From assembly GCA_007922195.1 (NCBI GenBank), contig ML682231.1, positions 718,914 to 782,913 of the forward strand: a stretch of DNA of 64,000 nucleotides, given 5' to 3'. The notes under the pieces were generated by a model. It searched no databases. It was given only the letters and a program-made list of their open reading frames with translations, and was not told where the DNA came from. Both the position numbers and the translations under genes were made by a program. Positions 56,812 through 64,000 of this stretch are shown here, in pieces. This DNA comes from Podocnemis expansa (taxonomy: Eukaryota > Chordata > Testudines > Podocnemididae). Every line of letters starts with the position of its first letter. Within the stretch, counting starts at the first letter, position 1.

Positions 56812-58695
56812 TGAGAAAACAAGAAATCCAAAAGCCAAGGCACAAACAAAGATCAGACTAGCTGAAGGCATAAAGGGTAACAAAAAGACATTCTTCAAAT
56901 ATATCAGAAACAAAAGGAAAACCAAAGACAGTGTAAGACCCCTACTCAAAAAGAAGGGAAAACAATAAATGAAAATGTGGAAATGGCAGAAGAACTAAAT
57001 ACTTTCCCTGTCTCGATCTTCACTGAGATGGAGATTGGACGTCTTTGGTTGAGAGTGGATGTCTGATTTAGAGGAAGGCAATAGTAATGAGCAAGCATCA
57101 GAAGCTAAAATAGGGAAAGAGCAAGTTAAAAATTACTTGGACAAGTTAGTTGTCTTCAAGTCACCAGGGCCTGATGATATGCACCCTATAAAACTCAAGG
57201 AGCTGACTCAGGAGATATCCAAGCCATTAGCTATCATTTTTGAAAAACCATGGAAGACAGGTTTGGCCCTGGAGGACTGGAAAAGGGCAAAACCAGTGCC
57301 CATCTACAAAAAAGGAAATAAGAGCAAGCAGAGGAATTATAGGCCAGTCAGTTTAACCTCTGTATCGGGGGGGGGGGGACGACACCGGATAATTAAGGAG
57401 TTGATTTGCAAACATCTAGAAGAGAATAAGGTGCTTAAGCCTAGTCAGCATGGATTTGTCAAAACCAAATCATGTCAAACCAGCTTGATTGCTTTCTGTG
57501 ATGTGGTAATATGCCTTGTGAATAGAGGGGAAGTGGTAGATGTGGTATATCTAGACTTTAGTAAAGCATTTGATACGGTCTAACATTGCATTCTTATTAA
57601 TAAATTGGAGAGGTACAAACTAGATGGAACTACTACAAGATGGGTGAAAAACTTGTTGGATAAACACTCCAAGAGAGTAGTTATCGATGGTTCACATTCA
57701 GGCTAGAAGGACATAGTGAGTGGGATGCCACAGGGATCTGTCCTTGGTCTAGTTTTGTTCAACATTTTTCTTAATGACTTGTCTTAGATGATGGTATAGT
57801 AAACAAACTTATCAAGTTTGCAAATGATACCAAACTGGGAAGGGTTGCAAGTGCTTTGAAGGATAGGATCATTATTTAAAATAATTTGGACAAATTGGTG
57901 AAATGGTCTGAGATAAATAGAATGAAATTCAGTAAAAGTAAGTGCCAAGTACTCCACTTAGGGTTGAACAACCGATTGCACACATACAAAATGGGCAATG
58001 AGTGCCTAGGAAGGAGTATGGCAGAAAGGGATTTGGGTGTAATAGTGTATCATAAGCTAAATATGAGTCAGCAGTGTAATACTGTTGGAAAAAAAAAGCA
58101 AATGCCATTCTGTGATGTATTAACAGGAATACTCTGAATAAGACACAAGAAGCGATTCTTCCACTCTACTCTGCAACTTGTGTACTGTGTCCAGTTTTGG
58201 GTGCCTCATTTCAAAAAGGATATGGACAAACTAGAGAAAGTCCAGACAAGAGAAACAAGAATGATTAAAGTCTGGAACATTTGACCTGTGAGGGAAGACT
58301 GAAAGAGCTGGGTTTGTTTAATCTAGAACAAATGGAGCCTGAGAAGGGATGTCATAACAGTTTTCAAATACCTAAAGGCTGTTATGAGGAAGAAGGAGAA
58401 AAATTAGTCTCTTTAATCACAGATGATAGGACAAGAAGCAACAGGCTTAAATTACAGCAAGGAAGGTTCAGCTTAGACATTAGGAAAAAATTCCAAACTT
58501 TCAGGGTGATTAAACACTGGAATAAGTTGCCTTGGCAGGTTGTAGCAGCTCCTACATTGGAGGTTTTTAAGAGCAGGTTAGACAAACACCCGCCAAGGAT
58601 GATTTAATGGGAGTACTTGTTCCTGCCATGAGGGCAGGGAAGTGAACTCAATGACCTGTCATGGTCCCTTCCAGCTTCTATGATTCTACATGAAT
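56812..58695 (+). mobile_element. CR1 LINE (ORF2 reverse transcriptase to 3' end)
   Basis: The longest frame (57059-57583) runs KSPGPDDMHPIKLKELTQEI, EDWKRAKPVPIYKKGNKSKQ, RNYRPVSLTSVS, SQHGFVKTKSCQTSLIAF and VYLDFSKAFDTV. GMPQGSVLGLVLFNIF and KFANDTKLG come later, the last a mutated FADDT catalytic motif (N for the first D). A run of nine G (57368-57376) falls in a normally conserved SVPGKI-like stretch. The end is CCCTTCCAGCTTCTATGATT near 58685. Confidence 0.85.
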
Positions 58696-58888
58696 TAGGC
58701 TAAGTGACCACTGCACCTTCCACAGTCGTACAACATAACTAAGTTAAACCGGTACAATGTAGCTAGAACAAGGTAAGTTTGCATTGTCAGATTTCAGGGC
58801 TAAGAGAGCATTCATGGGGCTGGACAGCAAATGTGGAATTCCTTTGCAAAAGCGATGACACTGAATCTACGATTGATGTGTTGAGACT

Positions 58889-58959
58889 GAAATGGAGGTT
58901 ACTCACCTTTGGTGCAGTAACTGGGGTTCTTCGAGATGCGTGTTCCTGACATGCTCCAC
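58889..58959. repeat. DIRS inverted repeat, left arm (71 bp)
   Basis: Exact reverse complement of 59185-59255 as far as I can read, including GGTTACTCACCTTTGGTGC and CGAGATGCGTGTTCCTGACA. The arms are 225 bp apart. Confidence 0.92.
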
Positions 58960-59184
58960 TGAAGGTCTTTCCGCGGCACCGCACCCCGGATCGGAGATTT
59001 TTCTGTAGCAGTGGCTCCATCAGCGGGGAGAGATGCAGTGACGTGCAGCCTGTGTGCTTCCCGCCTTGCTGACGTCAGCACTCTGATCTCCCCGCTCCCT
59101 CAGTTCCCTTCTACTGCGGAGGTGTTGAATCTAGAAGTTACAGAAGATACTGAGCCTCCGAAGTAGAGGGGAGGAGGGCGGGTA

Positions 59185-59255
59185 GTGGAGCATGTCAGGA
59201 ACACGCATCTCGAAGAACCCCAGTTACTGCACCAAAGGTGAGTAACCTCCATTTC
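59185..59255. repeat. DIRS inverted repeat, right arm (71 bp)
   Basis: Reverse complement of 58889-58959. It includes CCAAAGGTGAGTAACC, a consensus 5' splice site on the plus strand; the left arm presents the same site on the minus strand. Just downstream (59253-59292) is an imperfect direct copy of part of the left arm (CTTCGA...GTGTTCCTGAC...GCTCCACTGAAGGT), possibly the DIRS internal complementary region. Confidence 0.9.
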
Positions 59256-59335
59256 TTCGACGAGCAGTGTTCCTGACTGCTCCACTGAAGGTGACTTCAT
59301 AGCAGTTGTTACATCTGGAAGTGGGCCTTTTTGTT

Positions 59336-60691
59336 TTATGTATGGCGGACTGTATTGAGTACTGCTTGTCCTACTGCCGTGTCCATAGCTGAGAAACGAT
59401 CTAGAGCATAATGTCTGGCAAAAGTCTCGGATGAGGCCCATGTTGCCGCTTGGCATATTTCATGTAAAGGCACCTTATTTAGGAGCGCAATCGAAGAGGC
59501 CATCGCTCTTGTGGAATGCGAGCGTATATTTTGTGGAGGGACCGCTTGAGATGTTATGTAAGCGGTTTGGATACAGGTGGATATCCAGCGGGATATATGT
59601 CATTTGGAAATTGGTTGGCCTTTAGAACGTTCTGTGGTTGACACAAAAAGTTTAGGTGTCTTTCGAAAAGCTTTCATCCGATCAAGATAGAAGGCAAGCG
59701 CCCTTCGTACGTCAAATGTATGTAATGCCTTATCTTGAGACGTTACGTGTGGTTTTGGGCAGAAAACCGGAAGATGAATGGTTTGATTAATATGAAAGCT
59801 AGATGACACCTTCGGTATAAATTTAGGATGAAGTCTCAGGGAGACTTTGTCCTTATAGAATACTGTGAAAGGCGGATCGGCCATCAGAGCAGCGATTTCG
59901 CCCACACGACGAACAGAGGTGATAGCCACTAAAAAGGCGACTTTCATCGATCGGTGTAACAAAGATGCCGTAGCCAAAGGTTCGACTGGTGGTTTTATAA
60001 GGGCTCTGAGCACTGTTGTGAGGTCCCACGGTGTAGTCGGAGGGCGCACGTGTGGATATAAGTTCTGTAAGCCCTGCATGAACCTTTTGACAGTATGGTG
60101 AGTAAAGACAGACTGATTGTCCACTGGATCATGGAAGGTGGAGATGGCTGCGAGATGGACCCTAACCGAAGTTGTCGCTATATTTGTATGTTTTAACTGC
60201 AGAAGATATTCCAGGATTCGAGGAACAGAGGCAGTTGAAGCATGTATGTTATGAATAGAACACCAGTGTAAGAAACGACGCCATTTCTGCAGGTAAGTTG
60301 TTCGGGTTGTGGGTTTCCTACTATTGAGTAGGATATGTTGGACTGACTGTGAACACTGGAGTTCTAAGGGAGAGAACCATCGAGGTTCCAGGCTGTTAGG
60401 TGAAGGCGGTGTAGGTAAGTATGTAGTTGAGTACCATGTTCCTGTGAAAGAAGGTCCGGGAGAAGAGGTAAGGTGACTGGTGGTGTCCTGGACATGGTTT
60501 TGAGTAGAGTGTACCAAGTCTGTCGGGGCCATGCTGGTGCTATTAGTATTACCCTCGCTTTGTCCTCTTGGATCTTCCGTAGGACCCTGGGTATCAAGGG
60601 GGTTGGGGGAAAGGCGTACAGTAGGTGCTGCCCCCAATGAAGGAGGAAGGCATCGCCCTTGGAGCCGTAACCGTTCCCCGCTCGGGAGCAA
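59336..60691 (-). pseudogene. DIRS tyrosine recombinase, one in-frame stop
   Basis: The N-terminal core-binding part is RKPTTRTTYLQKWRRFLHWC. The catalytic domain follows with SMKVAFLVAITSVRRVGEIA (first Arg), HTFDVRRALAFYLDR and KLFVST. At 59602-59600 a TGA follows GQPISK, and the same frame continues with HISRWISTCIQTAYITSQ, SHSTRAMASSIALLNK and TWASSETFARHYALDRF, carrying the H-x-x-R and the nucleophile Tyr, then ends at TAA (59338-59336). Apart from that single stop the recombinase is complete. It overlaps the RNase H frame at 60364-60691. Confidence 0.87.
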
Positions 60692-61125
60692 TAAAGATCA
60701 CACTTCCTGTTTTGGCTGGTAGCAAACAGATCTATGGTGGGAAAACCCCAACGGGTAAAGATGTCGATCAGGACATCGTTGCGGATTTCCCATTCGTGTT
60801 GAACTGGGAAGAAACGGCTGAGAGAATCGGCTAGGATGTTGTCTGTGCCTGGTAAGTATTCTGCTGTGAGGTGAATGGCGTGATTTATGCACCAGTCCCA
60901 CAGAGTCATTGCTTCTAGACAAAGTATTGTCGATCTGGTTACGCCTTGGCGGTTGATATAGAACATACATGTGATGTTGTCCGTGCGAATTTTGACATGT
61001 TTTCCTTTGATAAAAGGGAGAAAGTACTGACAAGCCCTTAAGACTGCCCTGAGCTCGAGTAGATTTATGTGCATAGAAGTTTCTGTGCGGGACCATTTGC
61101 CCTGTGCGGTCTGGTGTTGAAGCAT
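60364..61125 (-). pseudogene. DIRS RNase H domain and C-terminal extension, N-terminally deleted
   Basis: Reads KWSRTETSMHINLLELRAVL, then IRTDNITCMFYINRQGVTR, LPGTDNILADSLSR and the DIRS-type extension IFTRWGFPTIDLFATSQNRK. Glutamate (LLELRA) and later aspartates (RTDN and DNILADSLSR) of RNase H are visible. The upstream part, which should include the first catalytic aspartate in a TDAS-like motif, is absent: RT sequence runs straight into HQTAQGKW in another frame. A deletion of roughly 300 bp, with a frame change, is inferred. Confidence 0.8.
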
Positions 61126-62215
61126 ATCTGACTAGGAATGTGGTTGCCACCCTATGTCCGAGCATTTGCATACAGAGATGAGCTGGAATAACTGCGGACT
61201 TTTGTATTTGCAGGACAAGTTGGATTATCGTGTGAAACCTGTCTGCTGGGAGGAATGCCCTTGCGACCGGTGAGTAGATCCGGGCCCCTATAAATTGGAT
61301 CTGTTGTTTGGGTCGTAGCGATGACTTTTCGTAGTTTATGTTTAAACCCAAAGAGAGGAAGAGGGTTTGCGTGACTTGTATTGCCTGTTGTGCTTGTGCA
61401 TAAGTAGGCGCCGTGATGAGAAAATCGTCGAGGTAGGGAAAAATAATGATGCGCTGTTTGCGTAGAAATGCCGCTACCGGAGCCATTAGCTTCGAAAAGA
61501 CTCTGGGAGCTGTACACAACCCGAAAGGGAGTACCGTGTATTGGTAATGTTTGGAGAGGAATAGGAAACGAAGGAATCTCCTGTGAGCAGGGAGTATGGG
61601 GACATGGAAATAAGCGTCCTTTAAGTCGAGAGAGGCCACCCAGTCTCCTTGATGTAATGCAGGAAGGATCGTGTGTAACGTCACCATCTTGAATTTCTTG
61701 ACTTGTATGTAGCGGTTTAGACGCCTGAGGTCTAGAATAGGTCTCCAACCCCCTGTTTTCTTTTGTGTGAGGAAGTAAGGTGAATAGCATCCTCTTCCTC
61801 TGAGGTGTTCTGGTACCTCTTCTATTGCCCCAATGTAAAGGAGGTGTTGGATCTCCTTCTGTACGATTTGTACATGACTGGGGTCCCTGAAAAGGGACGG
61901 GTAGGGAAGTTGGGATTTGGGGCGTGATAAGAATGGGATTGTATAGCCCCTGTGAATGATTTCTAGTACCCATCTGTCTGAGGTTATCTTTTGCCATTGA
62001 TGGAAGGAGGACTTTAGTCTGTCCTTGAAGACTAGGGGTGGTAATAATTGTTGATGACGTGATGTTATGTGGTTGGTGACTCTCTCTGCCAGTACGTCAA
62101 AATTGTTGTCTGGAAGTACCTGATTGTGAGATCTGCACGGATGGATTGGATTGTCTTCTGCGAGGCTGTCGAGATTTAACTCTATAGGCCTCGGATCATC
62201 TGGTGTTTTGAGCAT
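60698..62215 (-). pseudogene. DIRS reverse transcriptase
   Basis: A 505-codon open frame from a true ATG at 62215. RT landmarks in order: GYTIPFLSRP, GAIEEVPEHLRGRGCYSPYF, KKTGGWRPILDLRRLNRYIQ, VASLDLKDAYFHVPIL (motif A), YTVLPFGLCTAPRVFSKLM (motif B), IFPYLDDFLI (motif C, YLDD), and LNINYEKSSLRPKQQIQFIG. These fill about 365 residues. The last about 120 residues (from about RYASTPDRTGQ) are out of frame with the RNase H and are not real protein. The break is near 61115-61145. Confidence 0.88.
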
Positions 62216-64000
62216 GCGGTAAGCGAGGATTATAGGACTGGGTCCTCGGAAATCGACGCTTTGTTGGCGCAGGAGTATAGATACCCAAAGTGCATAGGGT
62301 AGCCCGGGAGTCCTTTAAACTGTGCATTACCTCATCGGTCTGCTGCGAAAACAGGCTACCCTTATCAAATGGTAAATCCTCAATTTTTTGCTGCATTTGC
62401 TTGGGTAAATCAGCGGAGTGGAGCCAGGAAGCTCGTCTCATTACGATGGCTGTACCAAGGGCTCTGGCTGCAACATCAGCTGCGTCTAGGGAAGCTTGAA
62501 GCGCTGTTTGTGCTATCAAGTATCCCTCCCTGACGAGAGAGTCGAATTGATCGCGTTTATCTTGTGGAATCTCATCCGAGAATTCCATTATTTTTGTGTA
62601 GATATGATGGTCCTAATTTGACAGTAATGCAGCATAATTAGCTATACGAAGCTGTAGTGCTGCAGACGTGTAGACTTTCTTGCCTAACAGGTAGAGTTTT
62701 TTTATCATCCTTGTTCGATTGGCTATATCTGGAGTATGATTGCCTTGCTCTCTGATTAGCCGCCTCTACTACCAATGAATTCGGTTGAGGGTGTGAAAAG
62801 AGGAATTCGTTGCCTGAAGGGGCTATAAAATATCTCTTATCTGCCCTCTTATTAGCCAGCAGATTTGATGCTGGTGTCTGCCATAAAAGTGCTGCGGGTT
62901 CCATAATCCCGATGTCCATCAGGAGAGCGAGTTTGTTGGATTCTGGTGTTTGTAGTATCTTGTATAGTTTGTGTTGGTTACTGGATTGGGAGTCTACTGA
63001 AATGTCCAGGGTGTCTGCAGCTCTTTTGAAGAGTTCCCAGAATTGCTTTATATCATCGGGTTTAGGCTCTTGTGTTTGAATTTCTAGTTCCTCCTGTTCG
63101 GAATTTGATGATGCTGACACTGTGACAGTGTCCGGTTGTTGTGTCTGTTGCTGGTAGGTATAGATATGAGGCATACTGGGTAACGAGGTCGGAACTGACT
63201 GAACAATTCCCGGCCAGTTAGGATAACTGACCCCGGCTACTGGTGGGTAGAGACACCATGGTGGATACAGCCATGGGTAAGGAACTGGTGTGTTCTGAGC
63301 TGGTGTCTGAGGGATTATTGGCTGTGATGACACCTGAGATTGTGACGTTGGCGAATGTCCAGAGGAATCTGGAGATGAAGGCATACTGGAGGGAGACGAA
63401 TCCGTCTGAAACAGTGGGGACCCAGGAGTGGACTGAATAGTCATGTCCTGTGTCGGGTCCAAGTGTTTTGATTTGTTATTGTGCTTGCCCTGGGGCTGCA
63501 GACTCTGCTGATGCTGTGCTGCGCTCCCAGGTACTGGCTCATGTTGAGCTTGTGGAGGGGGGGGCGGTACCGGTATGGGGAACCCCATCGGCGCCGGGGA
63601 GAGGAACGGCGGCATGTTCTGGGGCACCAGGGGCGGCACCGTACATGGCAGGGTGCCCTGGAGCGGTGCGGGGTTCGGTGAGGCAGTCGGCACCTGAGGC
63701 TGCTCCGCTGCCGCAGCTGTTGCCGGCGCCGTTGTCAGAGCCGCGGTTTGAGCGGCGGCGCGGTTTTTGTGATGCTTTACAGTTTTCTTTGTTTTGGCAG
63801 GGGGTGCTGAGCCCGAAGGGGCACCCCTCTGCTTCTGGTTGTCCCCAGAAGTGGCCATTTTGGGGCGCTTAGTCGGCGCCGGAGAGGAAAGGTTAGAGCT
63901 GCGGCGCTGCGCTCCCTCAGAGAGCTGAGGAGAGGCAGGCGGCTCCGAAGCCGGGCGCAGCGCTCCTTCAAGCAATAGGAGCTTTAGCTTGCGTTCCCGG
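62196..64000 (-). pseudogene. DIRS Gag-like protein, with one frameshift and one stop
   Basis: The frame 63975-62638 is open to the window edge. Its first in-frame ATG is at 63858-63856 (MATSGDNQKQ), so the true start may lie there or upstream outside the window. The N-terminal half is rich in Pro, Gln, Ser and Thr. The C-terminal part carries DIKQFWELFKRAADTLDI. At the T7 run 62697-62703 (A7 on the coding strand) the frame shifts: one base fewer gives LYLLGKKVYTSAALQLRI, then a TAG near 62620, then EFSDEIPQDKRDQFDSL and RASWLHSADLPKQMQQKIED (62196-62588 frame), and SLKDSRATLCTLGI. The RASWL and KDSRATL blocks are those I associate with DIRS Gag of vertebrates. Confidence 0.75.

Larger units (their letters stand above)
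58780..64000 (-). mobile_element. DIRS-type tyrosine-recombinase retrotransposon (partial, runs off the window)
   Basis: On the minus strand the order is Gag (64000 to 62196), RT/RNase H (62215 to 60364), tyrosine recombinase (60691 to 59336), then inverted repeats at 59255-58889. This is the DIRS order, including overlap of the RNase H and recombinase frames by about 330 bp. DIRS elements integrate with a tyrosine recombinase instead of an integrase and make no target duplication. CpG dinucleotides are frequent compared with the intron, suggesting a fairly young insertion. The 5' end lies beyond the window. Confidence 0.88.

Noticed and set aside
59236..59248. A host MYO16 splice donor
   Set aside because: The donor-like motif lies in a DIRS repeat arm with no adjacent host coding sequence; treated as repeat-derived.

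Overview
This window looks like ordinary nuclear DNA of an amniote vertebrate, most likely a reptile and probably a turtle. The case rests on repeat content. CR1 LINEs dominate, and with them come Penelope-like retroelements (PLEs) carrying GIY-YIG domains, a DIRS-type tyrosine-recombinase retrotransposon, short inverted-repeat DNA transposons, solo LTRs and an old MIR SINE. There is no operon structure, and I saw no rRNA, tRNA or CRISPR array. The species assignment is inference.

Only one host-gene segment is recognisable: the first coding exon of MYO16 (unconventional myosin XVI), on the minus strand at 29965-30228. It has a splice acceptor, a start codon, 75 codons and a splice donor. The rest of the window is therefore best read as intron on both sides of that exon, with MYO16 transcribed right to left. 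No second MYO16 exon was recognised.

Layout. 0-12.5 kb: intron with a solo LTR (0.76-1.19 kb), CR1 pieces carrying PLE insertions, an 849-bp inverted-repeat element sitting in a PLE tail, and a second solo LTR (12.05-12.46 kb). 13-16 kb: a Harbinger-like element with a GC-rich core, a possible LTR, and a (GT)n tract with a 10-base gap. 16.2-22.3 kb: a non-LTR reverse transcriptase split by a nearly full-length CR1, itself split by a PLE fragment with a 14-bp target duplication. 25.2-28.5 kb: an antisense CR1 split by a PLE that keeps an open GIY-YIG reading frame. 29-38 kb: the MYO16 exon, three Harbinger-like elements and a small hAT. 38-57 kb: PLE tails, a GC-rich repeat array, a third solo LTR, CR1s, a PLE with reverse transcriptase and GIY-YIG remains, and a MIR split by a GC-rich hAT-like element. 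56.8-58.7 kb: CR1. 58.8-64.0 kb: a DIRS element on the minus strand (Gag, RT/RNase H, tyrosine recombinase, inverted repeats), cut by the window edge.

The elements form a stratified insertion record rather than a cooperating gene set. Target-site duplications readable by eye allow many insertions to be ordered. No previously undescribed system is proven here. The most interesting leads are the repeated PLE tail, which folds into a hammerhead-like hairpin and is often present as an inverted/direct pair, and the perfect 71-bp inverted repeat of the DIRS element, which contains a consensus 5' splice site.
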